Position numbers and translations under genes: made by a program. Positions 24,379 through 36,762 of a DNA stretch of 64,000 nucleotides are shown here, in pieces (the stretch's first letter is position 1; each line of letters begins with the position of its first letter). This stretch comes from Helianthus annuus (lineage: Eukaryota > Streptophyta > Magnoliopsida > Asterales > Asteraceae), in assembly GCF_002127325.2 (NCBI RefSeq), contig NC_035439.2:145778709-145842708 (forward strand), read 5' to 3'. The notes under the pieces were generated by a model. It was not told the origin of the DNA and searched no databases. It saw only the letters and a list, made by a program, of their open reading frames with translations.

Positions 24379-25071
24379 TGTAGGTCCCGTTTTTCCGGTG
24401 GATCGATAACGAAAACCTATCCTTGTTTATCACAAACACGGTAACGGGTGCGGATTCCCCGTGACGGTGCAAACCAAACACAGTGTAAAATTAGAACACG
24501 CGTAACCAAAAGATTCAATATCTATTGATTAGGGATGAGAACGATACAAACATATACAAACAATGTTTAAAGACTGTCTCTCAAAGTCTCACAGCTCTCG
24601 TGTCTCGTCCAAGTTTCACACAAAAACTATGAGAGCTATTTATACTAAAACAGAGACACAGACTTGATGAAACACAACTAACTCTTGGCGAAACACTCAA
24701 AGTCGACGAAATAGAAGTGTTTCGTCGACAACCATTTCTAATTTAGTCTTGTTTCGTCGTTGGTATGTAGCCCAAATTGAAAGGTCACGGCCCAAATCAA
24801 GTTTCAGCCCAACATTCATTACGAAACAGAATTATGATGCAAACTTTGACAAACTTTGACATGCTTGTGACATCATCATGACATCATCATGATGATGTCA
24901 TGATGATGTGTCACCGGGAATAAGTTAGCGGCTCTCCGTGATTCGCGTGTCGAACTCTGGGGCGCACGACGGAGGAATGTCGTGACGTCGGGCTTGAGCC
25001 GGACCTAACCAAGTCGAAACCAAGTCGAACCGAGCCGAGTCGCGTCCACACAAAGTGTATCAACACTTACA
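24379..25071 (-). mobile_element. 5' LTR (693 bp) of a truncated LTR element ending in the RLP exon
   Basis: On the plus strand it runs from TGTAGGTCCCG to CAACACTTACA. A minus-strand TATA box lies at 24636-24645. Upstream of it in minus orientation is a 10-bp perfect inverted repeat, GTCGACGAAA (24702-24711) and TTTCGTCGAC (24720-24729). A TCATGATGATGTCA cluster lies near 24880-24910. No second LTR copy was found to the left. Coding sequence of the receptor-like protein starts at the next base, so the element inserted in that gene and a deletion then removed its far side. Copia affiliation is possible but unproven. Confidence 0.75.
24636..24645 (-). promoter_or_regulatory. TATA box of the truncated element's LTR
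   Basis: CTATTTATAC on plus reads GTATAAATAG on minus, correctly placed inside the LTR. Confidence 0.55.
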
Positions 25072-26237
25072 AAAGCAACCGATTGGTTTCAGGTGATTAA
25101 CACTCTCCCTTCACTAGTCCAGCTACATTTATCTAGCAGTCAACTGCCTGACATACATCCCTATGTTGCTAGTGTTAATCTCACATTCCTTTCATCGCTT
25201 GATCTTTCTAGAAACAAATTTAAGAAGAGTTTTATACCACGGTGGATTTTCAGTATTACAACTCTTGTTTCATTAGATTTAAGTTGGTGTGGTTTACGCG
25301 GTCCAATTCCTAGTAGCATCAATAGCTTTCATAACTTGACTTCTTTGAAGTTTCTTCACATCTCTGGAAATGAATTTATGAGTTCTTCATTAGTACTAAA
25401 AGGGTTGTCTAGCGTAGGTGGTAATCTGATTTCATTAGATATGTGTTCTTGTGGTGTTAAGAGTGCAACTCTTGAGTCCCTTTTCAACTTGACCTCTCTT
25501 CATAGTCTTAACCTATATGGTAATCAACTCACAAACACAATACCTAAATCATTGGGTAACCTTTGCAATTTGAGACATATCGATATGGGTGGTAACAATT
25601 TTCAAAACATTAGTTTAACAAGCCTTCTTGAAAGCTTTTTTGATTGCAAATCACCTAGCCTTGAATCATTATCCCTCGAGTCATCAACACTGTCTAGTTT
25701 TCTACCCGGTCAACTTGGACAACTTATAAACTTGGTGCACCTCCAATTAGGAAACAACCATATTGCTGGACCAAATCCAGATTCAATAGGAAGACTATCA
25801 TTTTTGAAATCGCTGGATCTTGATGAGAATCTTATTTCTGGTCCAATTCCATATTCGGTTGGTGGGTTATCATCGTTGGAGTTATTGGAACTTTCAAATA
25901 ACCAATTGACTGATACCCTTCCTAAAAGCCTTGGTCAACTTTCTAAGTTGAATACTTTAGATCTCTCTCATAATTTATTGAAGGGCGTCGTGACAGATTC
26001 TCATTTTTCCAAACTAATAGGATTGAAATACCTAAATGGAAGAGGAAACAACTTAACCCTTAGATCACGCCATGTAAATTGGGTTCCCGCTTTCCATCTA
26101 GAAACATTGTACATAAGTTCTTGGGATTTGGGGCCTCAATTTCCATTGTGGCTACTAATGCAGAGAGATTTAGAACTTTTGGAGATGAGCAATACAAAGA
26201 TATCATCAGCCAAGCCTAAATCATTTTGGAGGTCATT
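25072..26237 (+). pseudogene. Receptor-like protein (LRR), first surviving fragment
   Basis: This is the extracellular LRR part of a plasma-membrane receptor-like protein of the EIX2/Cf type, a family that perceives microbial patterns or effectors and signals through SOBIR1/BAK1. The frame is open from the LTR border (codons for KATDWFQVIN, a common RLP motif) to the TCATT duplication. It contains about 13 plant-type repeats (LxxLxLxxNxLxGxIP). The signal peptide, LRR cap and first repeats (roughly 100-200 aa) are missing, because the sequence before 25072 is retroelement. The frame after 26237 runs into LTR sequence. The fragment continues in frame at 50244. Confidence 0.92.
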
Positions 26238-26721
26238 TGTCACGGCCCCCGACCCGGTTTGACTCGTTTCAAGAGCCGCGGGACAGAAATCCTGCGGTAT
26301 TAAATTTTAAGTGACAGCAGAAGTCTTGTAAAACAGAATCTTCTCACAAATTAAACTGCTCGTTTTATAACTTTAGGGATAAATTCCCGAAATTTACAAC
26401 GACGTGATTTCCCAGGGAAATCTTTATTTTCAAAACATGTTTCTTTTATTTATTTACACTGAGCCACTTTTCTAAGCTGGGAGTGCGTCACGGCACTTCT
26501 TTCTTTGCTCACAACATATCACCTGAAACATGTTTGAAAAAGGTTTTGTCAGCGGGGAAATACTGAGTGAATCATTCATTTTACTAAAACGACACTTTAA
26601 TTATAATTCACAGCATTAAGTGCAACTGCACTGTTTCTGATTATCAAACCAACTACCCACGGTACTTTACCACTCGACCCACTGGCCCACCTGTCCAGTG
26701 GTGTCTGTGATTATGGTCATA
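26238..26721 (-). repeat. 3' LTR of element A, part 1
   Basis: It begins TGTCACGGCCCCCGACCCGG, the minus-strand LTR end. It is interrupted by element B at the target pentamer TCATA (26717-26721, repeated at 42349-42353). Confidence 0.93.
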
Positions 26722-28120
26722 TGTCACGGCCCCCGACCCGGTTTGACCCGTTTCAGGAGCCGCGGGACAGAAATCCCGTGATATTTGTTTATGTGATTTT
26801 AGCAGCAGAATTCTTTAACATAAGGATCGTTATAAAGCTAAAAACTTTTCCCGATTATTTTATTTCACAATTCGGGATAAAACCCCGATAATTTACAATA
26901 ATAAGATTTTTCTGATAAATCTTTATTTCAAAACATATTTCTTTATTTTATATTGAGCCACTATCTTAAGCTTGAAATGCTCTCCGGCACTTTTCCTGAA
27001 TTACAGTAGATCACCTGAAACATGTTTGAAAAAGGTTTTGTCAGCGGGGAAATACTGAGTGAATCATTCTATTTACTAAAAACGACACATTTGTTATAAT
27101 TCACAGTATTAAGATCTTTTACATATGTTTCTGATATCAACCAACTACCCACATTATTTGTCACTCGACCGGATCTGTGACAGTGGTCATATCACCATTG
27201 GCTGCCCCAATGAATGACGTATCACTAAATTTTAGGTTCGCCCACCTTAAGTGATAAAAACAGTAGTAATGTGCACAATACCCCACATACTGGCTGTAAT
27301 TTGGTGATTACATAAACTTAATCACTGTAATTTATAACTTTGAAAATGATTTGGAGTATTGTAAAACATTTGATAAAAAGAGAATGACTCACATTGCAGA
27401 TTTAATATGGATAGAATATGATTTAGCCCAGTTAACCTAATTTCAATAATAATGCACACAAAACAGGGTGAGTGATCAATACAGCAGTTACGATAACTCA
27501 CAAGATCAAATTCTCACAATGAACGACAAAGTGCGATACTTAAACTCATTCATCGAATTAACGACGAACGACAAAGTATAACCCTAATGTGGGCGGCACT
27601 TAAACATTCTTTGGATATATTGATCTCGGAAAATGAATCGTAACAGCGATCGAGTGATTACCCTGTTTTGCGGCAGCAATTCGAAAGCAGTGTGGGTGTT
27701 TAATTGTAGTAAAACGACCTTAACTCGAAGTACAGACAAATATTTTACGTCGTTTCAATTCCTAGATTCAAGTCCCAAGGCCCTCTATTTATACTGAAAA
27801 TTGGCATCTCCCGCGTGTCGCGGCAGAATTCGGGGAACCTCCCGTGTATCGCCTGGGATTCCAATTTAGGGTAGGGTAGGTTTCGTGTCCAGTAGCTTGG
27901 GTGAGTTGACAGTTTTGTTTAATTCAATTCAGACAACGAATTTAGAGGATAATATCGATTAGGGTTTAACCCCCCCCCCCTGAGTTTTAGGGGCCCTGAT
28001 CCTGATTCCGATTGTTTCGAAAATTTTAGGGTTAGTGCAGAATTACTTGGGTTTCTCATTTAGGGTTTTCTTAATAGCTAATTACCACCCTAAGCATTAA
28101 TTTTAGTGAGAGTTGTTACA
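26722..28120 (-). repeat. 3' LTR of element B (1399 bp)
   Basis: Plus-strand ends are TGTCACGG and AGTTGTTACA. A minus-strand TATA box lies at 27786-27795, with CCCGCGTGTCGCGG-type palindromes at about 27809-27855 upstream of it. A C10 tract lies near 27970. Confidence 0.95.
27786..27795 (-). promoter_or_regulatory. TATA box in the 3' LTR of element B
   Basis: TATTTATACT on plus reads AGTATAAATA on minus. The matching site in the 5' LTR is at 42018-42027 and would drive the element's RNA. Confidence 0.6.
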
Positions 28121-28133
28121 TCCTCCCCACCTT
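28121..28133 (-). other. Polypurine tract of element B
   Basis: The complement of TCCTCCCCACCTT reads AAGGTGGGGAGGA, directly before the 3' LTR. Confidence 0.9.
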
Positions 28134-28156
28134 AAGAAAAATCTCGTCCTCGAGAT

Positions 28157-31100
28157 TCACTGAAATAGATGAGGGTATTTCCGCTTCATTTCTGACTCCA
28201 GTTCCCAAGTATACTCTGGTCCCCTCTTTGAATTCCATTTGACTTTTACCAGTACTAGTCGCTTGTGTTTGAGAAACTTGATTTTCCGGTCTTCTATTTG
28301 TAAGGGTTTCTCTATGAATTTTAGCTTTTCATTTACCTCTACGTCTTGAAGAGGTACTACCAGGGATTCGTCTGATAGGCATTTCTTGAGATTGGATACA
28401 TGAAATACATCATGTACTCCAGCTAGTTCTTCTGGTAGTTGTAAGCGATAAGCTACTTGTCCTATTCGTTGGATCACTGGGAATGGTCCAACATATCTTT
28501 GACTCAGTTTTCCTTTCTTACCGAATCGTACTACTCCTTTCCAAGGAGATACTTTCAAAAGTAATTTGTCTCCTGTCTGGAACTCCAGTGGCTTGCGGCG
28601 ATTGTCTGCATAGCTTTTCTGGCGATCTCTGGCTGTTTTCAATCTTTCCTTGATTTGAGTTATCTTGTCTGTGGTTTCTTGTACGATTTCTGGACCTGAT
28701 AATTGACTTTCTCCTATTTCTGCCCAACATACGGGAGTTCTGCACTTGCGCCCATACAGTGCTTCGAATGGAGCAGCTTCGATGCTTGAATGATAACTAT
28801 TATTATAGGAGAATTTGATTAATGGTAAATGGTTATCCCAATTACCTCCAAAGTCAATTACACATGCTCGGAGCATGACTTCCAGAGTTTGGATCGTCCT
28901 TTCACTTTGTCCGTCTGTTTGTGGATGATATGCAGTACTTAGATTGAGTCGGGTTCCCATTGCTTCTTGGAAACTTGTCCAGAAACGGGAAGTGAAACGA
29001 CTATCTCTATCCGATACAATGGAGAGTGGAACTCCATGTAAAGATACCATTTCATCTACGTACAACTTGGCTAACCTTTCCATGCTAAAGGTTTCCTTTA
29101 TTGGTAGAAAATGAGCGGATTTGGTTAATCGATCCACAATTACCCAAATCGCATCATTACCTTTTCTGGTTTTGGGTAACTTAGTAACAAAGTCCATTGT
29201 TATGAGTTCCCATTTCCATACAGGCATTTCTAATTGTTGTAGTAGACCTGAGGGTTTCTGATGTTCGACTTTAACTTGTGAACAAGTTAAACACTTAGAT
29301 ACGTATTCGGCTATATCCTTTTTCATTCCTATCCACCAAAAATTCTTTCTTAAATCTTGGTACATCTTATTGTTTCCTGGGTGTATAGTATACCTAGATT
29401 TATGAGCTTCCTCTAAAATCTTTGATCTTAAATTTCCCTGATTAGGTACCCAAATTCTGCTTTTGTGGAATTTCCAAATTCCATCATTTCCTTGTTCCAA
29501 TTCTTTTAGGTAACCTTTCATTCCTTCGGCATCGTCCTTGATTGCCATTTCCTGAATTTCCTTCAATTGTTCCATTAAGTCTACTTGTAGATTTATTCTA
29601 AGGGCATGGACTCGCTTTTGCTTTTCATTATACTTACGACTTAAGGCATCTGCAACTACGTTTGCCTTTCCTTCGTGATATTGAATATCACAATCGTAAT
29701 CACTCAGGATTTCTATCCATCTTCTTTGCCTCATGTTTAACTCTTTTTGCCCAAATATATATCTTAAACTCTTATGATCTGTATAAACAGTAAACTTACT
29801 TCCATACAGATAATGTCTCCATATCTTAAGGGCAAAAACTATAGCTCCTAATTCTAAATCATGAGTCGTATAGTTTTCCTCGTGCTTCTTCAATTGTCTG
29901 GAAGCATACGCAATTACCTTTTTGCGTTGCATCAACACACATTCGTATCCTAAATTTGAAGCATCACAATATACCTCAAAATCTTCTGTTCCTTCTGGTA
30001 AGGCTAAGATTGGAGCATTGGTTAATTTCTGCTTTAAGATTCTGAAGGCTTCTTCTTGTTTAGGTCCCCATTCAAACTTAATGGCTTTACAGGTTAGCTT
30101 AGTTAATGGTATAGCTATCTTGGAAAAATCCTTAATAAACCGTCTATAATACCCAGCTAAACCTATAAAACTTCTAATTTCCATTGCAGTTTGCGGAACC
30201 TTCCAATTGGTAATTGCTTCTATCTTAGCAGGATCTACGTGAATACCTTCGTGATTCACCATGTGTCCTAAAAATTGCACTTCTTGTAGCCAAAATTCAC
30301 ACTTCGAAAATTTGGCGTACAACTTTTCTTTTTCTTAACAAAGTTAAGAGTGCATGCAAGTGCTGACAATGTTCGACCTGACTTTTTGAATAAATAAGTA
30401 TATCGTCTATGAAAACAATTACAAATTTATCCAAATATGGTTTACAGATCCTATTCATCATGTCCATAAATGCTGCAGGTGCATTTGTTAATCCAAAGGG
30501 CATGACTGTAAACTCATAATGTCCATACCTAGTCCTAAAAGCAGTTTTAGGTATGTCTTCCTCTTGAACCTTTAATTGATGATATCCGGAGCGCAAATCT
30601 ATCTTAGAAAAATATTTAGCGCCTTGTAATTGATCAAAGAGATCATCAATCCTAGGTAATGGGTATCGATTCTTAATTGTAACCTTATTCAGCTCTCTAT
30701 AATCAATACACATTCTCATTGATCCTTCTTTCTTTTTCACAAACAACACTGGTGCACCCCAAGGGGATGAACTAGATTGTATGAATCCTTTGCTTAGTAA
30801 TTCATCTAATTGCTTTTTCAATTCTAGCATTTCGGTAGGAGCTAATCGATAGGGTGCTTTGGCTATCGGTGTAGTTCCTGGAATTAGATGAATCCTAAAT
30901 TCTACCTCCCTATCTGGTGGTAACCCAGGTAAATCTTCCGGAAATACATCTGGGTATTCTGAGACTACAGGAATTTCCTTAAGTTCTTTTCCTTTAGTAA
31001 AATGATTACTGAAATCATATATACTATTCCTTGTTTCCGTTCATAATTAGCAACTTTCATTACTGATATGACTTTAGCGGCTTTCGAGGTTTATCTCCTG

Positions 31101-32661
31101 TAATCATGATTACTTTCTCAGTAGGTGATTGAATTTCTATAGAGTTTCTATCACAAATGATTTGAGCATGGTTGGCTATTAACCAATCCATTCCTAACAC
31201 AACATCAAATTCAGCTAATTTCATAGGCAATAGGTTTGCAGCAAATTTATGACCTAAGAGTTCTATTTCTACTTTTTGCAAAACCTGATTGATTTTTACT
31301 AAATTCCCATCTGCAGTTTCGACTGTAAAAATCTGCCTAACGGTAGTTAAGGGTAACTTAAGAGCTTGACAGAATGAAGTATTTATAAAACTTTGGTTTG
31401 CACCAGAGTCAAATAATACTTTTGCATAAACGTTGTGAACTAAAAACGTACCGGCTATCACATCCGGGATGAGCTCTGCTTCTTGAGTAGTTAGCTGGAA
31501 TGCTCTGGCATTCTTCTTAGTAGCTCCTTCGGTCGCTTTGGGTTTGTTGTCTACGGGTTTGACTAACTTAGGACATTCTGTTTTGAAATGTCCGGCTTCT
31601 CCACAATTGTAACAAATTATGGATTTCTTCCTGCAGTTCTCTTCACGATGTCCTGTTGTCTTGCAAAAATTGCAAATTCTATTACATTTTCCAAAATGGT
31701 TCTTCCTGCAAATTTTGCAGAACGGCACAGTTGAAGATTGCCCTGTTCCTTTCTTCTTGAAATTACTACTATTACCCATCCTAAATCCTTGGGTAATTTT
31801 CTGAGCTAGTTCCTTTTTCCTATCTTCATCCCTTGTGCGTATTAGTTCATCAGTTAGGGTGTTAGCTAATTCTACTGCATCGTCAATAGTGCGAGGTCTC
31901 GCAGCCTTAACGATATTTCGAATTTCGCTAATTAATCCCCAAATATAGCGAGAAATGAGTACCGGTTCTGGCGAAGCCAGGTTAGGTACCAATCTAGCAT
32001 ATTCGAAGAATGTCGAAGTATAACCACGACAATCCACACCTAACATCCGATGAGTTAGGAACTTATTTGCCATTTGTTCCTTTTCATACTCAGGACAGAA
32101 TTTTCTTTCTACGAGATTCTTAAATTCTTCCCAAGTCATAGCATAAGCCCTATCTCTTCCTTTAGCTTGTAACACAGTGTTCCACCATTCCAGTGCTCCT
32201 TCTTTAAACAGATTTGATGCGTACATGACCTGATCATCTTTGGCACACTTACTTATTGCAATTACTGCTTCGGTTTTCTCAAACCAACGCAGCGATGCAG
32301 TTGCCCCTTCATTGCCTGCAAATTCAGTGGGTTTACAAGCAAGGAATTCTTTGAAAGTGCAACCAGGTGTTGCAGCCTTCCGTTTCTTAGGGAGCGGCGT
32401 GTGCTGGGATTCATTATCATGATTAACATGATTATGGCCACCGTTTATACTATTACTGAAGTTATCTTCAGTAGTACGTTTACTAGGAATGATTTGTTGC
32501 GGTTCGATTGGATTTTTCACAGCAGCAACAAATGCTGGAATAGCGTTGGCTATCCCTTGAGCAACAATATTTTCAATATCTTGTCTGGTCATATATTGAT
32601 CTCCTGGATGTTGCCCCGATTGATTAACCTCATTTACTGGTTCATTACCACTATTTGCCAT
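28157..32661 (-). pseudogene. gag-pol: Gag-pol of element B, frameshifted
   Basis: Minus strand. Gag (32661-31060) opens MANSGNEPVNE and carries three Cys/His clusters; the last is CYNCGEAGHFKTEC. It runs into the protease ([10 protein letters not shown], catalytic DSG kept). RT (FIDD present), RNase H (YCDAS), integrase (HHCC, DSRF region) and a chromodomain-like tail follow. Breaks relative to the sister copy A are single-base losses near 31070 and near 31010 and one extra base in a T-run near 30325. No full polyprotein can be made. The gag ATG is immediately preceded by CAG after an AT-rich run, a possible splice acceptor. Confidence 0.93.
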
Positions 32662-32957
32662 CTGATAATATATAATAATTTTTTATTAGTATTTGATAAT
32701 TAGCAAATTATACACGAACAATCAGACAATTCATAAGGCACGTAAAGTTAAAACTATCGATTTCTTGATTCCATTTTATATTGGTATAGTATGCATCAAT
32801 ACACACCAATATTTTACAACGTTTTATTTGCTATGTTACAACTGGTTTTACTATTACTTCTTACTATTATACAACTATAGTTTTACCATCCTCCTATCTC
32901 TCGTCACTTGTCATCCTAAAAACGAAGTTCCCTTTCGTCATACTTCCAGGCAATCTG

Positions 32958-34415
32958 TGTAACAACTGTCACCAAAATCCATAATTAGAATGTCAATTAG
33001 CTATTAAGAAAACCCTAATTGAGACACCCAAGTGATTCTACACTAACCCTAAAATTTCCAGAACAATCAGAATCAGGATCAGGGCCCCTAAAACTCAGGG
33101 GGGCAAAACCCTAGTAACGATTATCCTCATAACTATGTGTAAAATTCGAAATTTACGAAACTGTTGACACAGCAAGCCTACATGCACGAAGGGCTACCCT
33201 ATGAAAATAGGGTGGTCACTCGCGTAGCGCGACGGCTAAGGGGGTACCCCTCGCGCTACGCTAGTGTGACAAATTTTCAGTATAAATAGCAGGGGTTGGG
33301 ACTTGAATTTTGGCACTTGAACGACGAAAAGCGGAGCTCCATAGGTCGAGTTATAAGCAAAACAGTCTAACACACACACACAATTATCGAATCGCTGCCG
33401 CAGAACAGGGTAATAACTCGATCGCTATTACGATTCAACGTCCGATCGATTATAACTATCCAACGATTGTCCGAGTGCTGCTCAAATTGAGCTTGTACTT
33501 TGATTATTCGTCGTGATTTTGACTTGAATATTAGAGTGCTGTTCGAATTCGGACTATGCTCTGTTATTCGTTGTGAATCCGATTGAATTATTAAGTATTG
33601 CACTTGTTAATCATTGTGAGGGTTTGATCTCGTGAATTGACGTAACTGCTGAATTAGTTATTAACCTATTGTGTGTGCATTATTATTAAATTAGGTTAAA
33701 TCAAGGCAAATCAGTAGGCTTATACCTTGCCCGATAAATCTGCAATGTGAGTCATTCTTCTTTTATAAACTCTTTTCTCACAGTTTGTGAGTAAGTATTA
33801 CAATACCTCAAATTATTTTCAAAGTGTTATAATTACAGGGATTAAGTCGTGGTTATCTTAACCGCTGGTTAGTGGGGTATTGTGCACATTACTAATTTCT
33901 CACCGTTAGGCAATAAGCCCTAACACAGGTTAGGCTAATAAGACCTAACAGTGACAAAACGTCACTAATTGGGTGACTGGACCCAATAGTGGAATGACCA
34001 TCGTCACACGGGTGGCAAGACCAGATATTAATTAAGATACTGCCATAGTAATCGCTCTTATGCTGTAATTTATAACTATGTGTCATTTTTATCAAACTGA
34101 ATGATTCACTCAGTATTTCCCCGCTGACAAAACCTTTTTACAACATGTTTCAGGTGACCTATTGAATTAAGTACACGTGCTACGGAGCACTATCAAGCTT
34201 GAAGTGGTGGCTCAAATAAAATAAATAAACATGTTTGTAAAATAATGAAATTATGATATTTACGGGGTTTATCCTAAATGTAAATAAATAATACTCGGGC
34301 AAATTTTCTAAGTTTAAAACGATCCTGTTAAGACTTCCGCTATAAAAATAAATACCACGGGATTTTCTGTCCCGCGGCTCCCGGAACGGGTCAAACCGGG
34401 TCGGGGGCCGTGACA
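32958..34415 (+). repeat. 5' LTR of element C (1458 bp)
   Basis: It starts TGTAACAACTGTCACC and ends GGGGGCCGTGACA. The TATA box is at 33281-33288. Upstream is an inverted repeat of TCGCGTAGCGCGA and TCGCGCTACGCTA (about 33221-33262). The LTR sequence is related to those of A and B outside this block. Confidence 0.95.
33281..33288 (+). promoter_or_regulatory. TATA box in the 5' LTR of element C
   Basis: TATAAATA lies in the context CAGTATAAATAGCAGG. An identical copy is at 38439-38446 in the 3' LTR. Confidence 0.7.
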
Positions 34416-34423
34416 GAAAAAGG

Positions 34424-34435
34424 TGGTATCAGAGC
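34424..34435 (+). other. Primer-binding site of element C
   Basis: TGGTATCAGAGC lies 8 bp after the LTR and is of the tRNA-iMet type. Confidence 0.9.
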
Positions 34436-34756
34436 CACTGATCAAGCCACTGATTTAAGCCTATTAAGTATTTAGAAAATACTTAATTTTATTAAATTGC
34501 TATTTTGTGATTATGTGCTTTACTATCTGATTAATTGCATATAGTATGGAACAGATTTTAGCAATTAATAAATAAATTAGACTAAAATTTTAGTGCCTTT
34601 ACAAGTCTAGAAGTCTTATTCAGTATATATATAAACTTATAAATAAAACTTAGGGTACTTTAACATTCTAATTGTTCTGGTAGTTAAACGCATATTTCTA
34701 TCAAAAATTTGTTATAAATTCTGACATAATAATTGTGTGTATTATGCAAAAACAGC

Positions 34757-35167
34757 ATGAGTGATTTGTCTGATACCCTTCAGAATTTAAATCTCTATCC
34801 AGTAAGAGTAGAAGTTTCCAGAGATTTTAATAGATATATACCAGACATAGAGGAATCTATAGAATTTAACGCTTTACCTCTCAAGCAACCCAAGTCTAAG
34901 GGAATAGAAATTGAAGAAAGCTCTAGGCAAATTAAGGGGTTACCATCTCAAGAAGAGTTAGATTTTACATTAACAGACTATAATATTATCCAGGCTATTA
35001 ATGAAACACAACTATCAATGAACTTAGAACCAGCTATTCCAAACCTTTCAGTACACTCGCAACCTTTCAAAATAGACGAATGGTTGACTCAGGAAATACA
35101 GTTACAGAACAATCCCTATAAGCTTTTTCCTCAGTTCAATCCAGAACCAAAATCCACCAATAAGTAA
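34757..35167 (+). CDS. Conserved extra ORF of element C, shortened (136 aa)
   Basis: It opens MSDLSDTLQNLNLYPVRVEV, clearly homologous to the extra ORFs of A and B. The central basic patch and the C-terminal helix are missing. The EEWW/DWQFQN-like segment survives as DEWLTQEIQLQNNPY, and the frame ends shortly after PQFNPEPK. A longer frame from 34733 exists, but the ATG at 34757 aligns with the other copies. Whether the short form works is unknown. Confidence 0.75.
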   Translation: MSDLSDTLQNLNLYPVRVEVSRDFNRYIPDIEESIEFNALPLKQPKSKGIEIEESSRQIKGLPSQEELDFTLTDYNIIQAINETQLSMNLEPAIPNLSVHSQPFKIDEWLTQEIQLQNNPYKLFPQFNPEPKSTNK

Positions 35168-35496
35168 CAAGAATATAGCAAGACTCCGCCACTTTGACTA
35201 AGAATTAATATATACTGGGAATAAGATCTAAGAAATTGAGGAATAGATCTCCTAAGAGGAAACACTGTTATTAGAATATCATTTACCAAGGAATAGGAAA
35301 CTTATGGAACAAGGATTGTGTAATAATAATAGTCAAAATCAGTCTGTAAAATTTTTACAAATAAAATTTTGTAAGGCATATTATTATTTCGAGAAATCAA
35401 TAGTTTGGCTATATAAAATTATATAATAATTTTGTGTATACTTGTTATTTATTTGATACTAATACAATTATATATATATATACAATTAGTTATCCG

Positions 35497-36762
35497 ATGG
35501 AAAACGCTAATAACGAACCAGTTAACGAAGATAATCAATCCGAGCAACAATCAGGGGGTCAATATATGACTAGGCAGGATATAGAAAATATCGTTGCTCA
35601 AGGGATAGCCAATACTATTCCAACAATGATTGCTCAGGGGATAGCCAACGCTATTCCAGCAATTGTCACTGCTGTTAAAAGTCCCGTAGAACCACAGCCA
35701 ATTATTCCTAGCAAACGTATTTCTGAAGATAATTTCAGTAATAGCGTAAACGGAGGCAATGATCATGTTAATCATGATAAAGAACCGCGACAAGCTCCGC
35801 TCCCTAAGAAAAGGAAAGCTGCAACGCCTGGTTGCACTTATAAGGAGTTTCTTGCCTGTAAACCTGTAGAATTCGCAGGCAATGAAGGGGCAACTGCGGC
35901 ACTGCGTTGGTTAGAGAAAACCGAGGCAGTAATCAGAATAAGTAAATGTGTTGAGGAAGATAAGGTTATGTACGCTTCACACCTTTTCAAGGAAGAAGCG
36001 TTAGAATGGTGGAATACAGTGTTACAAGCCAAAGGAAGTGACGTAGCCTATGCCATGGGGTGGGAAGAATTTAAGCGATTAATAGAAAGGAAATTCTGTC
36101 CCGAATATGAAAAAGAGCAGATGGCGAATAAGTTTTTAAGTCACCGAATGGTAGATGTAGATTGCCGAGGGTATACTTCAAAATTCTTTGAGTATGCCAG
36201 AATTGTACCTACTCTAGCTTCGCCGGAACCGGTACTCATTTCTCGCTATATCTGGGGTTTGATTAGTGAGATTCGTGACATTGTCAAAGCTGCGAGACCT
36301 CGCACAATTGACGATGCGGTAGAATTAGCTAACACTCTAACTGACGGAGTGGTACGCACACGGGAAGAAAATAGGAGGAAGGATTTAGCCCAGAAAATTT
36401 CCCAAGAATTTCATATAGGTAATAGTAACAATTTTAAGAAAAGAGAAAACGGGCGATTTTCCACTATTCCATTTTGCGATATCTGCAAAGGAAAGCATTT
36501 TGGAAAATGCAAAGGATGCTGCAATTTTTGCAAAATTCCAGGACATCGAGAAGAGGATTGCAGGAAAAAGAAGGCAATCACTTGCTACAATTGCGGAGAA
36601 TCCGGACACTTCAGGACAAGCTGCCCGAAATTAGGCAATCCAGCAAACGAAAAGACGAAACCTGCAGAAGGGACTACCAAGAAAAACGCAAGAGCTTTTC
36701 AATTAACTACTCAGGAAGCTGAACTCATTCCTGACATCATAGTGGGTACGAGTATTATTTGA
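35497..36762 (+). CDS. gag: Gag of element C, open 421-codon frame
   Basis: It starts MENANNEPVNEDNQS, matching gag of A and B. It has a duplicated segment (VAQGIANTIP then IAQGIANAIP). Capsid-like residues span about 105-290, followed by Cys/His clusters ending CYNCGESGHFRTSC. The frame runs to the protease border and stops because the stretch before DSG is deleted. An intact Gag could still package the RNA, which fits mobilisation in trans. Confidence 0.85.
   Translation: MENANNEPVNEDNQSEQQSGGQYMTRQDIENIVAQGIANTIPTMIAQGIANAIPAIVTAVKSPVEPQPIIPSKRISEDNFSNSVNGGNDHVNHDKEPRQAPLPKKRKAATPGCTYKEFLACKPVEFAGNEGATAALRWLEKTEAVIRISKCVEEDKVMYASHLFKEEALEWWNTVLQAKGSDVAYAMGWEEFKRLIERKFCPEYEKEQMANKFLSHRMVDVDCRGYTSKFFEYARIVPTLASPEPVLISRYIWGLISEIRDIVKAARPRTIDDAVELANTLTDGVVRTREENRRKDLAQKISQEFHIGNSNNFKKRENGRFSTIPFCDICKGKHFGKCKGCCNFCKIPGHREEDCRKKKAITCYNCGESGHFRTSCPKLGNPANEKTKPAEGTTKKNARAFQLTTQEAELIPDIIVGTSII

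Noticed and set aside
33310..33603. 68- and 78-codon ORFs, identical copies at 38468-38761
   Set aside because: Within the two identical LTRs of element C, overlapping on opposite strands; part of the LTR.
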